This document shows positions 22,490-33,048 of a stretch of DNA of 64,000 nt, piece by piece. Position numbers and translations under genes: made by a program. Source of the DNA: Diogma glabrata (lineage: Eukaryota; Arthropoda; Insecta; Diptera; Cylindrotomidae). The first letter of the stretch is position 1, and every line of letters starts with the position of its first letter. The stretch is from positions 381,537,460 through 381,601,459 of the forward strand of contig OY856187.1 of assembly GCA_963693315.1 (NCBI GenBank), in the 5' to 3' direction. Under the pieces are notes generated by a model, which was not told the origin of the DNA, made no database searches, and saw only the letters and a program-made list of their open reading frames with translations.

Positions 22490-22900
22490 AATATTTCATA
22501 TGACATATCCCGCTCGTTTGGATTGAAAAACGCTTCTTTTCCCCTTCCCACACTATTACGCCCTAAAAATAGAGATATATAATTATGAGACACTTCGCTA
22601 TAGTTTTAGTTAAGAGTTTATCACGCTTCCTATCTCTATGAATTTCTTCTCTCTCCTTCAGTTCGAAATCCAAGGGCATGGGGCAACTTAAAGTTGACAA
22701 TAATTCAAATAAAAAATCATTAATAATTGGCAATAATTAAAAACTGTGCACTGTAAAATTTTAAAAGAAATTGCAATGATTCTTAAATGAAGTGCTCTTT
22801 CACGTAACACCGCATTCGTTTTTTCAAAAAAGATTTTCTCACCCTTCCCCAATCTCACCCCCGAAAATACAGAAATATAAATATTTGGCAGTTAACCTAT
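22490..22900. repeat. Old tandem repeat, about 300-bp unit, left part
   Basis: A unit boundary at CGCTATAGTTTT (about 22602) is echoed by ACCTATAGTTTT formed when the LINE at 22901-26247 is removed, and by CGCTATAG at about 26527. Within units the order CTCTATGAATTT, AACTTAAAGTTG, ATTGCAAT, TTCTTAAAT and AGTGCTCTT recurs, then a CCCTTCYCC patch. It continues at 26248-26527. Units are quite diverged, so the array is old. Confidence 0.7.
22889..22900. repeat. 12-bp target-site duplication, left copy
   Basis: CAGTTAACCTAT, identical to 26248-26259, bounds the LINE insertion between them. Confidence 0.85.
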
Positions 22901-25900
22901 TTTTATTTAGCGTATGGTTTTTTTTTGTGACACATTAAAAAATTAAACTTAAAAATAGGTAGACTCTTCTATGAAATCTACATAAAACAATACATGGATA
23001 CACATTAAATGAACTTACAATCGATTTGATTGCGTATCTTTTAAGTAAATTAAAAAGTAAAATATTTGAACATTGGGCAGTACATTTGAACATTAGATGT
23101 TTACATCGAGCGAGTCTATCCATGCTACTACATCGGGAGTTGCCAATTGGATGTCTGAGATGTTGCCATTGTAACGTCGAATTGGACACACAGTTGCAAT
23201 GTGTTTTATAGTTTGTTGTGGAGCGCCGCAGTCACACTCAGGGGACTCTGAAATGCCCCACTTGTAGAAAGAATCAGCACAACGTCCATGATTCGTTCTT
23301 ATTCGGTTTAATGTAGTCCAGGTATGACGTGGCAAATCGAAACCAGGTTGGGTAGAAGTCGGGTTAGTAATAGAAAGGCCAGTTGTGTTGTAATGTTGCC
23401 AGGAGGTGTCCCAGGCATCCAAGATATTAAAATCAGTTGCCAGCAGGTTGCTGGCAGTTTTATGTGGAGGCTTTCTTGACTTCAATCGACAACGTGTGTG
23501 GTCACCGTAATATTCGTGCAAGGGTAACGTGGTGTTGTTGGTTACCTTTTTATGTTCACGCATGAGAGCATGCGAGCGTCTGAGTGCAGGTGGAGCGATA
23601 TTGCTTAACACAGGGAGCCAAGGTAAAGGGGTGGATCTGATAGTACCACTTATAGTACGCATCGTAGCATGCAGCTGGCAGTCAACTTTTTGAGTATGTG
23701 TGCTATTCAACCAGACTGGTGCGCCATACTCAGCCACTGAGTAAACCAGACTTAGAGCAGTTGTTCGGAGGGTAGCTGGAGTAGCACCCCATGTAGAGCC
23801 TGCCAGTTTGTGCAATATATTGTTTCTCGTTTTAAGTTTTTGTGACGTATTTTCTAGGTGGAGTTTAAAAGAAAGAGTTCTATCGAGAGTAATGCCCAGG
23901 TACTTTGGCTGTTGATTGTATTTAATGACAGTGCCGTTAAATAACACTGATAGTTCGTGTTTTGCCAGTTTGTTGTTTAAGTGGAAACAGGAGCTCTCGG
24001 TTTTACTTAGATTGGGAAATAAACTCCACGTTCGAAAATAGTCATTCATTATCGCTAGGTCAGTTGAGAGCAAATCCTCCAAAACACCCATGTCTTTGTT
24101 TTGAGTGGCCAGGGTCCAATCATCAGCGTAACCAAATTTCTTTGATGTTGTGTCAGGAATGTCATGAATGTACAGATTAAAAAGTAATGGCGCCAGGACG
24201 GAACCCTGTGGTAAACCATTGTTAAGCATTTTAGACCTACTGCAGGAATTATTTAGATGAACTTTGAATACACGATTACTCAGCATGTTGTTAATTAAAC
24301 GCGAGATGGTGCTACAAGGTATTGCATTGAACAGCTTATATATAATCCCAATTCGCCAGACCGTGTCATATGCTGCAGTAAGATCGATGAATACTGCGCC
24401 TGTTTTTAGTTGTTTTTGATACCCAGCTTCGATATAGGATGTTAGAGCGAGCAGTTGGTCAGTGCAACTGCGATTGGGACGAAAACCAGCTTGTTCGACT
24501 GGGATCTGGTCATTCAATATCGGTGCTATACGATTGTATATGAGCCGTTCTAGCAATTTATAGCAGGTGCTCAAAAGGGCAATCGGGCGATAGCTTCCTG
24601 GTTCATTGGATGGTTTACCTGGCTTAAGTATCGCTATCACTTTCGTAGTCTTAAAATGTTTTGGTAGGTTGCCGGTTTCTAGAACATTCGAGAAAAATTT
24701 AGTTAGCCACTGTTTTACATTTTTTCCAGCATTCTTAAGAAATTCTGGAAAAATGCCATCGTAGCCAGCTGCTTTTCCGTTTTTTGTTTGGGACAGAGCT
24801 GATTCTAGTTCTTCGCTACTAAAAGAGTTCGCATACTTTGATGGAGACGAGCAATTGCGCTTCATTTCTCTTAATTTGCGTTTAATTGTTCTCTTATGAA
24901 GGCGATTAATAGAAGCACGAGACATATTTACTATGTGATTTGCGATGTCCTCTGGATTTATTTCATTGTTAGCACGAGTAATTGAGTTTGAGCCACCCAG
25001 TTTCCGAAGGAGACTCCATGCTTCCCTGCTTGAATGGGAAAAATCAATGTTTTCAACAGCCTTAATCCACTTTTGTTTTCTCGCGGCGTCCAGTGAGTAT
25101 ATTAAGTCATCAGCCACGTCTGCCTCACCGCTACTAAGGTACTCCTCATATAATATATCGCTCTCTTTACTCCAGCCAGGAATATATTCTTCACGAAAGC
25201 CTCTTGGGATGCATTTCTTTGCAGTTGAGATGATGGCTCCAACAAATCTTTCGTAATTTTTAGGAATGGGTTGGATCCAGCGAATCACTGCATCCAACTT
25301 CATCCTATATTTATCCCAATCAGCTTTGTTAAAATTCCATCTAGGTTGAGGAGTAGAGTTAACGAGTGGAATTTGGATTCCTACCTCAAGAATTACTGGA
25401 CGATGTTGAGAGCGTGGAAAACCTTGTAAGACAGCCCTAGATATTGGAATAGGGTTACGTTGTTCGTTTTTTGTGGAAAAACAGAGGTCGGGATTGTAAT
25501 CACGTCGCCATCTTGCTGATCTAAAGGTTTTCAAGTATTTCGCATCATATACCAGGAACATGTTGTTATCATCCGCCCAGTCGGTCAGTTGCACGCCATT
25601 GGTATTATTATTTGAGTAGGACCACTGAGTGTGATGGCTATTGAAGTCACCAGCATATATTGCTGGATGATAAAATAATGGTAGAGTAGCAGCTGGCCAT
25701 CCTGTATTTGGAGGCTTGTATACGTTTACAATTTTCGTATCCGATATATCAACAACAATAAGATGTATATCGTTGTCCATCTGTGTAAGTACGTGCGTGC
25801 AGTTCAGGATTTCTGACTTAACATACGTGGCAGATCCATATGATTGATGGTAAATAGCACTAATTAATTTGTAACCAACAATGTTTCCTCTAGAGGTAAG

Positions 25901-26247
25901 TTGCGCTTCATCTGCTGCATGCGTTTCTTGCAGAATTATAACGTCGATGTCGTAATCTTTTAATAATCTTTGTAAATGTTCAGTTTTTGACTTGCTTATG
26001 CCTTCAATGTTCAATTGCAAAATACGGACTGAAGGTCCAATATTTTTTGTCTTATGGTGCTGAAAAGTACCGTTTTTTTTGTGATTTTGATTTTGGTTTT
26101 GGTTCATTTTTATTTTTTTTTTTTTTTTGTTTTTTTTTTTTGTATCACAGCCAAGAGTTCGAAATGAAATGTTTGGCTACCAAGTTGAAATAGACTATTT
26201 GCGTAATCCAGGGTGCAGCACGAGGAGCTTATCTATTTCACACACCC
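22901..26247 (-). mobile_element. Apparently complete non-LTR retrotransposon with 12-bp TSD
   Basis: A 3347-bp minus-strand insertion bounded by identical CAGTTAACCTAT copies. Removing it re-joins a tandem-repeat unit. The 5' leader (26247-26108) includes a long A-rich run just before the start codon. The 3' UTR (23092-22901) ends in an A-rich, AAATAAAA-type tail rather than a long poly(A). Confidence 0.85.
23093..26107 (-). CDS. Non-LTR retrotransposon endonuclease/reverse transcriptase, intact 1004-aa ORF
   Basis: Role: nicks the genomic target and reverse transcribes the element RNA. Domains: a low-complexity NQNQNQ start (1-20). APE-type endonuclease at about 24-242: LQLNIEG, ILQETH (catalytic Glu), YAGDFNSHHTQW and SQHRPVI with the C-terminal His. 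RT at about 440-720: NGKAAGYDGIFPEFL, SYRPIALLSTCYKLLE, VFIDLTAAYDTVW (first Asp), GLPQGSVLAPLLFNLYI, and FGYADDWTLA (YADD at 660-663). A thumb region with RNNILHKLAGSTWGA follows. Near 957-975, CDCGAPQQTIKHIATVC forms a Cys/Cys/His/Cys motif usual at LINE C termini. There is no stop or frameshift, and all visible catalytic boxes are present. The start at 26107 is the first ATG after an A-rich run. No ORF1 (gag-like) frame lies inside the element boundaries. It fits the I/Jockey group. It is possibly still mobile. Confidence 0.92.
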   Translation of the reverse strand: MNQNQNQNHKKNGTFQHHKTKNIGPSVRILQLNIEGISKSKTEHLQRLLKDYDIDVIILQETHAADEAQLTSRGNIVGYKLISAIYHQSYGSATYVKSEILNCTHVLTQMDNDIHLIVVDISDTKIVNVYKPPNTGWPAATLPLFYHPAIYAGDFNSHHTQWSYSNNNTNGVQLTDWADDNNMFLVYDAKYLKTFRSARWRRDYNPDLCFSTKNEQRNPIPISRAVLQGFPRSQHRPVILEVGIQIPLVNSTPQPRWNFNKADWDKYRMKLDAVIRWIQPIPKNYERFVGAIISTAKKCIPRGFREEYIPGWSKESDILYEEYLSSGEADVADDLIYSLDAARKQKWIKAVENIDFSHSSREAWSLLRKLGGSNSITRANNEINPEDIANHIVNMSRASINRLHKRTIKRKLREMKRNCSSPSKYANSFSSEELESALSQTKNGKAAGYDGIFPEFLKNAGKNVKQWLTKFFSNVLETGNLPKHFKTTKVIAILKPGKPSNEPGSYRPIALLSTCYKLLERLIYNRIAPILNDQIPVEQAGFRPNRSCTDQLLALTSYIEAGYQKQLKTGAVFIDLTAAYDTVWRIGIIYKLFNAIPCSTISRLINNMLSNRVFKVHLNNSCSRSKMLNNGLPQGSVLAPLLFNLYIHDIPDTTSKKFGYADDWTLATQNKDMGVLEDLLSTDLAIMNDYFRTWSLFPNLSKTESSCFHLNNKLAKHELSVLFNGTVIKYNQQPKYLGITLDRTLSFKLHLENTSQKLKTRNNILHKLAGSTWGATPATLRTTALSLVYSVAEYGAPVWLNSTHTQKVDCQLHATMRTISGTIRSTPLPWLPVLSNIAPPALRRSHALMREHKKVTNNTTLPLHEYYGDHTRCRLKSRKPPHKTASNLLATDFNILDAWDTSWQHYNTTGLSITNPTSTQPGFDLPRHTWTTLNRIRTNHGRCADSFYKWGISESPECDCGAPQQTIKHIATVCPIRRYNGNISDIQLATPDVVAWIDSLDVNI

Positions 26248-26259
26248 CAGTTAACCTAT
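26248..26259. repeat. 12-bp target-site duplication, right copy
   Basis: CAGTTAACCTAT, identical to 22889-22900, directly continues into the repeat unit AGTTTTGG. Confidence 0.85.
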
Positions 26260-26526
26260 AGTTTTGGTAAACGCTGATCTAACATTCTGTCTCTATGAAT
26301 TTTTTGTCAATTCAGCTCGATATCCAAAGGGAGTACCAACTTAAAGTTGCACTTTTTTGTCATTAATTTAAAAACGGGGCACGCAAAATTCAAAAAAATT
26401 GCAATTTTTCTTAAATTAAGTGCTCTTAGAAATGATATCTCACTTGACTGGGGTTTAAATTTTTTTTCCCCCTTCTCATTCCCATTGTTATAGTAAATAC
26501 GATTACGAGTATTTTACAATTCGCTA
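26260..26526. repeat. Old tandem repeat, right part
   Basis: Continuation of the roughly 300-bp array interrupted by the LINE. It carries CTCTATGAATTTT, CAACTTAAAGTTG, ATTGCAATTT, CTTAAATTAAGTGCTCTT and the pyrimidine-rich CCCCCTTCTCATTCCC patch in the same order as 22602-22900. Confidence 0.7.
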
Positions 26527-27298
26527 TAGGGTCATTCCATTTTAAAGTCAACCTTCAAGCTAAATTTTTTTTCTTCACAAAACTGTAACTGTGACCTATA
26601 ATTTTTTTTTTCATATATTTTACTATAAGATATGGCAACAACTGTGAAAATTCCAATATTGTTATTTTGTTTAGAATGCAATTAAGCGCATGGTTGTGAA
26701 AAAGGCTTAATATACGAATTAAAATATATCTAAAAAGAATATAGCATAGCACAAATATAATAAACCGAATTGTTTTAGACTTTTTATTTTCTGAAAGCTA
26801 AAGTTTGGAGTGTCTGAATTGGACTGCTTTGCTTTCCAAATAAATGAGGTAAGCATTCTAAATACATGAATTCTTTTGTGTTACGTTAGTCACGTTACGT
26901 TAGTCACACATCATTTAAATCAAAAGCGTCAATTTATGAAAAACTAACAAATTTTTTAAAAAGTTATTGGCTTTTTTAAAAAATACATTGATTACATTGA
27001 AGCAACTTATCAATAAATTTTATGTACATTTTCAACATCTAGAGAATTTCGGTTCATAATTTAGGTGTTAATTTAATGGTATAAAAAATGTTACGTTAGT
27101 CACATTTACATTTTTATTTAAAAAATATCTAAAAAATTTAATTTAATTAAAAAAGCTTTCTGATTTAGATAAATAAACTCGATTTTTATTTTAAAAAGTC
27201 AACAAGTGCTTAAAATAATCTTTACTATTTTAGTTATAAGGAAACAAAGTTGTGAATTTCGGTATAAATGTTACGTTAGTCACTTTGGAATGACCCTA
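26527..27298. mobile_element. 772-bp MITE, TIR TAGGGTCATTCCA, TA duplication
   Basis: Left TAGGGTCATTCCA and right TGGAATGACCCTA are perfect inverted repeats over 13 bp. TA on each side (26525-26526 and 27299-27300) fits a Tc1/mariner-type insertion. Inside, GTTACGTTAGTCAC occurs four times in the same orientation (26880, 26894, 27090, 27270). No transposase frame. Confidence 0.78.
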
Positions 27299-27300
27299 TA

Positions 27301-27535
27301 TTGTTCTATAAAAAAGTACAAAATAATTTAATTACAAATCTTTCGAAGTTTTTCTATCACTTAGGTTCGGAGCTACGCGCTGAAAAAAAACATGAAAAAA
27401 CTCTATCTATTATTCGATTTGTACAAAAAACTGTGTGGTGTAATATGCTAAAACAAATGTTTAATGGATACAGAAGTAAAGCCTTTTCATATGAAACCCT
27501 ACTTGTAGTTTCGAGAGATAAATTTTTGTTCGTTT
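27301..27535 (+). pseudogene. Possible hAT relic, weak
   Basis: A 78-codon open frame reading FFYHLGSELRAEKKHEKTLSI and onward lies upstream of the hAT C-terminal debris and on the same strand. I do not recognise a specific domain in it. Its position suggests it belongs to the same decayed transposase. The MITE to its left may have separated it from other parts. Confidence 0.25.
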
Positions 27536-27699
27536 AAAAAACATATGAAAAATCATTTGCTGTTAGACGATAAAAATGGAAACTATTTCTTAAATTAGTG
27601 TAATTTATTAATTTCGGAAACATGGCCGAATGGCTATGGTGATATTTTGGAAGCACCATGGATTTAAATTTAAAGCAATTAAATAAAATAACCAAACAT

Positions 27700-27935
27700 G
27701 TACATCATTTCAGGAACCGATTTACGAGATTTTGTTGATGTGCGTGATATAGAATCCCAAAGAATTAATCCTATAAAAGGATTTTAAATGTAATTGCCGC
27801 CGAAACCGAAAGTGGATTCAGCACAATGAATAATATAATTTATGACAAGAGATATTCTTTATAAATTAAAACAACAAGTCGTTTAAAGACAAAAGATTTA
27901 ATGGGAAAATCTATTGAAGATTTTTAATACATTAC
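27700..27935 (+). pseudogene. hAT transposase C-terminal relic
   Basis: Frames read LRDFVDVRDIESQRINPIK, then VIAAETESGFSTMNNIIYDK and, after a stop, SRLKTKDLMGKSIEDF. The ETESGFSTMN block corresponds to the Glu-containing box that starts the hAT dimerisation domain in KIAA1586/ZMYM-type transposases. Stops and frameshifts divide it. Only this tail is recognisable. Confidence 0.6.
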
Positions 27936-29404
27936 GTTAAATTATGGTTCAGACAAGGGAATCGTCTGGCAAATGATAAGCATGTTAGGAAATCAGTTCT
28001 TATTCTGCCACCCCAAAATCAAAATTCAATTTGACTACTATTTAATCTGACTTTTAATACTATTATGTACTTTGTATTTTAATGTAAATAAATAATTAGA
28101 TATGGATAAGTTAATATATATCTACAATAGATTTTTTTCCAAGCGTACCGGTTGTTAAATATTTTGAATATCACCACTGCATTTATTTATTTAATGGTGA
28201 AAAAGCAGTATGTTGCTAATATTCTATGCCTAAAATTTTCTAAAACGAGCGCAATACAAATATTTCGCACAAAAATGTTATTAATTTACATCAACGGAAA
28301 TCAAAATTATTTTAATGTATACTAATAAATTTTTAATAAACAATAAACAGAATAAATTAATAAATCAATTTGAATTTATATTTTTTTTTTCGTATTTTAT
28401 TACATTTTTAAGTCAATTCTTGTTCTATTTTTTGATTTAGTTCGATATTAAACAGTTTAACTACATTGTTAAGCTACTACACGTACATTGTTAGCCAGAT
28501 TAACAAGAGTATCAAAAGAATCAACAAATTTTACAAGAATATTGATCTCAAATCCGTTTAAAGTTTTCTCCATATCTCTTAAACATACAAGCCTCATTTG
28601 GTACAAACTGAACTGGAGTAACACAAACGGATATTGTAAGATGGATGAGCCGATTTCAAAAATGTTTGTTTAAAAAAATACGGTTATTAATTATGGGAGC
28701 CGCAAGACAGTAGGCCAAATATTCAATGGAATATAACTTATATATCCCAGACTGAGTGAATTGGCATTTACCAAAAACTGTTTTGTTTAAGATTTAGTAC
28801 CCGTAGGACTTTTTTTTTTGTTTTACTGGGCTTTGGAGAGCCTCCATAATTGTGTGTCTTCATTATTGGACAATTTCGTTCTAACCTTCGTTATTGGACA
28901 ATTTTGTTCTAATATATGACCCTGCTCCTTCACCACCGTCATTTAAGTCTTCAATTCCAACAAATAACAGCTGGTTGATGTTGGAAAACCTTTTTGATTA
29001 TTCAATCCGATAGAAATCTTACAATTCGATTACATCACAGTTCTAAGGAATCACATAATTTCATTATTCATTCGGAGTAATGATTTTCAGCAACTCCATT
29101 TGAATCATAAATTATTTTCACACCATTGCAATCTCATTATTTTATTCAAGTTTATTTGTTGAGATTTCTTTGAGACACAACGGTTGAGTGTGGTTGGTAA
29201 TTTCAGAACTTAAAAAAGAAGAAGAAAATTTCAAAAAAGGAAGGACCTGGGAAAAAAGGAGAGTATTCTAATATGCACTCATTCTAATATGCATTCTAAT
29301 ATGCACTAGAAACTCCTAAAGAAATACCCCAAATCCAGTCTTCAGGAGTTAATATGAAACAATGATATTTCAAACCCAAAATTGACGAAAAACTTTGAAG
29401 GGGG
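27936..29404. other. No recognised feature
   Basis: AT-rich. A short direct repeat around CGTTATTGGACAATTT is seen near 28863-28912. CATTCTAATATGCACT is tandemly repeated near 29278-29306. No gene recognised. Confidence 0.45.
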
Positions 29405-30652
29405 TTAAACAACAACAAAGCCTCTGGTCTGGACAACATTCCTTCTGTTATTCTAAAATCATTTTCAAAAGAACTTGTACCAACTCTCACCAAAATATTC
29501 TATAAGTCCTATAAATCTGGAATTTATCCATTCTGCTGGAAGTTGGCCAATGTCCGTCCAGCCTGTCCCAAAAAAAGGAACGAAATGTGATATTTCAAAT
29601 TATAGACCAGTAGCCTTACTCCCAGTCATGTCTAAAATATACGCACTATATTGATTCACACATATCCAAGTTTTTGGAAGACAGCCATTTGATGTCTGAC
29701 AGCCAATACGGTTTTAGAAACAAAAGATCAACAACCGATCTATTGAACTATATGGCAATTGGGAATAGCATACTTGAGAAATGTGGTGAAACGTACGTGA
29801 TCGCACTAGACATATCAAAAGCATTTCATCGAATCTGGCATGCCAACTTGATCAACAAGCTCATTGCGTACGGTTTTCATCCCGCAGTCGTGAAGTTGAT
29901 TCAAAATTTTTTTGTCTAACCGATACATCTCGGTATCTGGTCTACCGCTGGTGTACCCCAAGGCTCAGTTTTATCTCCCATTTTAAATTTATATCAACGA
30001 ACTGTTGCAAATCACCAGTAACCCAATAAATAGTTTTGCAGATGATAGTACACTGCACAAGTCATTCGTTCCCCTATCTTCAAAGGGTAAAATGCATGAA
30101 CGAATAATCCCACCTGGAGAGACGCTGCCATAAATGTAAACGAGGACCTAAACAAAGTCGCCGATTGGGGTGACAAAAATTTGGTCAATTTTAATTCCAC
30201 CAAAACACAGCTATTGATTCATTCCAGATCAAAGACCGAGTTTCCCAACGATATTTCAATTAATATATGTGACGACCAAATAGACGAATATGAAAGCATT
30301 CGTTTATTGGGAGTCACAATATCCAATGACGTACTCTGGAACGATCATATAATGGCCATGGCAAAGAGCACGTCAAGAAAATTGGGCCTCCTTAATAGAT
30401 GTAAAAAATATTTCACTTCGCAACAATTACTTCACATTTAAAAATCCTATATTGTATGGAGTATTGTTGTCAAGTTTGGGACGCTGCATCTGTCACCATA
30501 CTAGCTCTTTTGGACTCTGTTCAAAAGCGTGCTATACTAATTGTTGGTGATCGAAATTTAACATTAAATCTTGATTCCCTACAACATCGTCGCACATCGT
30601 TGTGACACATTTTGTAATTCCTACTACACAACAATTTTTATTAAAAAAAACG
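29405..30652 (+). pseudogene. LINE family B, RT to 3' end, multiply frameshifted
   Basis: The blocks run in correct order: NNNKASGLDNIPSVILKSF, LTKIFYKSYKSGIYP, ISNYRPVALLPVMSKIY, SQYGFRNKRSTTDLL, VIALDISKAFHRIW (RT Asp box), TAGVPQGSVLSP, and a FADDSTLH-like box at about 30035. They continue with DWGDKNLVNFNSTKTQLL, SIRLLGVTISNDVLWNDH, MAKSTSRKLGLLNRCKKYF and a degraded C terminus. The 3' UTR has TTGTGACACATTTTGTAATTC and a short A tail. At least six frame changes separate the blocks, so it is dead. Family B membership rests on shared protein blocks and tail with 4979-5700. Confidence 0.8.
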
Positions 30653-30655
30653 CAT

Positions 30656-31400
30656 AAAATAAGCAAAGAGTTATGTTTTAGAGCCAGCCCGACTTTGATA
30701 ACTAGATTTAGAAGCGATGAATAGATTGACCGACCCGACGCCACTGCTAGTGTGTTGGTAAGAAAAGTGATAACTAGGCAAAGTGAAAAATTTTTAAAAA
30801 AAGCTAGACGAACCGATTGTGGATTTCCACAATCAGATTACAAGAAAATCTAATAACACAAAAAATCATGCATCACATCCATAATCCAGTAACTTTGTCG
30901 CCTGAAAGTATGGGGTTTTATGCGTCAAATCCGGTAGTTCTGATTTTTTGCAGACTTGTTTATGATGTTGGCCTAATGAATAATCCAAGTTCGTAACCTC
31001 GACCGCCGAACGCAACTTTGTCAAAAATCAAAAAAATCGTTAAAAAAAAGGACTAGTTTTTGAAAAAACTTTTTAAAACGTTTTCAAGGAAGACTAAATT
31101 TTCTAAAATATGATGTTAAATTTGTCTCTGTAGACCCAATAGTTTCAGAGATTAAGCCTTTCAAAGTTTATTATTTTTTTCGAACTTCGCAATTTTTTGC
31201 AATATTTTAGACGTCACTCGAATAACTCTAGTGGGATGAAGTTAGAATTATCTCCGACGGAGTGTGCTAGTATTGCTCGTGTGAAGTCACGAATGCGACC
31301 ACCCTGTAGCACGTTTTTAACCTTCCCTAATTTTTTGTTTTTTCATTTCAGTTGTTGACTGGCCTGCTGCTCATAACATGAATGCCGTTTGAACTCAAAA
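30656..31400. other. No recognised feature
   Basis: Contains a small TTGTGGATTTCCACAA palindrome near 30817-30832 and some GC-richer patches. No product recognised. Confidence 0.4.
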
Positions 31401-32592
31401 TCTAGAGAATGTCTGATCCCAGGCCTAGCGTGGGTTTTTGTTTTATATGTAAGGAGACTTTAAGTTAAGGTCAAGTGCGCCTAGTGAAGGAAAGAGGCGT
31501 AAAAACCCTTCTTGAGTCGAATATTTCCCTTAAGAACATAGAAAATCAACGTTTATTGAAGGGTGTAAATGATATATATGTGCACAGTGCTTGTCAGATA
31601 AAATACAACAATCCGAAGTAGATCAAAGCAGCTGTTAGCAGTGGTAAATCAAATATTACGCCATCAAGGGCCATGAGATCAGTCTCTGAGCAGTTCAATT
31701 TCAGAGAACACTGTTGTCTATTTTGGAGACAAAATAACTGAAGAGTTCCTTGTGGCAGAAAGGAAGAAGAAGCCAGAAAAACGGGACATTGTCATTACAG
31801 CGGAAAAGTTTTCTCTCATTGCAACAATCTTGAAAGCAGCTTAGAAACGTAGTGATGACTGGGCTCTTAAAATAAAAGAGATGCCAGATGCCATATATCA
31901 TCAGTTTTGCCAAACAAAGCTCTACCAAGCATCACCAATAGGACAGTCCAGGGAAATCTTCAGCATCCCACAGTTGATGAGACCATGAAAAAGATTTATT
32001 CATTTCTGGAAGAGAACGCTGAGGAGTGTCAGTTCTCTCTAGATGAACTCATGGACCAGATAAAAGGAGAACGACCTCAACTTTGAACAGTCTAAAATCT
32101 CTTGTTTGCAAAGTATGAGGAGGACATTTTGATCGTTTAAAGACCCTTCAAACACACGACTGTTTGTTTTAAAAACACAGGTCACAAAATTTTCACCAGC
32201 ACATGGTATAACAGTAGAAGTTTAAATCCCACGAGAGGATATACGGTCGCAAGTGTACCACACAACACAATTCAGTTATCCCTGATTGTAACAGAATGTA
32301 AATTCCGTTATCCCTGATGCTTTGAAACTGTTGCTCGAAACAGTAATTTTAAAAGACAAACGAAGCTGCTTGGATTCCTATAGAAAGAAGAGCGTTGCTC
32401 TTGCACATGCTCTTGGGTGCAGCTGCAGGAAGGCAGGATTAAAATGCTCATCAGTCTGCAGCCACTGCAAGTGGTCCAATCGAAATGCAGTTGTTTCAAT
32501 TTTACCGTGTGGGCAGATATTGCGAATAGAACAACAACTGTACAATTATAGAACGATGTATTTGAGACAATCACACGAAATATTTATGTGAA
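31400..32592 (+). pseudogene. Decayed ORF of an unknown repeat family, Cys-rich C terminus
   Basis: Scattered plus-strand frames read CFICKETLS, LVKERGVKTLLESNISLKNI, YVHSACQIKYNNPK and EECQFSLDELMDQIKGE. The end, on one 89-codon frame (32322-32591), is LDSYRKKSVALAHALGCSCRKAGLKCSSVCSHCKWSN written in overlapping blocks. The Cys spacing (CSCRK, KCSSVCSHC) looks like a short zinc-binding tail. I recognise this general arrangement from uncharacterised, repeat-associated arthropod proteins but cannot name a function. Stops and shifts occur throughout, so it is not expected to be expressed. Confidence 0.4.
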
Positions 32593-32649
32593 AATAAAAT
32601 ATAGTTCAATTAATCTCAAATACTTCAATTTTAAAATGAAAAATTCATG

Positions 32650-33028
32650 GTGTAAGGGCCAAAGAAAATGTTTTTCATGGAAATAGTTATTTACTTTATT
32701 CCACTACTGTTATATTCTATCAAACACTTTATATTTTAAATAAACGTCATGCCGTTGTCAGGAAAATGTTTTCATGTAGTTTGTAGTCACTACAACGCAC
32801 AACATTAAACATACATAACAACGACGCACACATCCCAATTAAAATTGTAATTAGTTTTATTTTAACAAAAATTATAATTCAGTAGCGTTAGCATTATGTT
32901 ACGTGTAACAATCAAAAATTATAACAAAAATAAATAAGTGAAATTATAAATAAACTTAAACATAATAATTTGTTAATTAAATATTTTACAAAATAAAACA
33001 GTTTTTTATTTAGTTAAATAAACTAAAT
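32650..33028 (+). repeat. Probable 5' LTR of gypsy element 1
   Basis: Placed only by its position immediately 5' of the primer-binding site. It ends in AAATAAACTAAA. The left boundary is a guess, and no matching 3' LTR is visible in the window. Confidence 0.35.
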
Positions 33029-33045
33029 TGGTGACCCCGACGTGA
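33029..33045 (+). promoter_or_regulatory. Primer-binding site complementary to tRNA-Trp
   Basis: TGGTGACCCCGACGTGA is complementary to the 3' end of metazoan tRNA-Trp (including CCA). tRNA-Trp priming is a known trait of the CsRn1 branch of Ty3/gypsy retrotransposons. Confidence 0.7.
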
Positions 33046-33048
33046 ATC

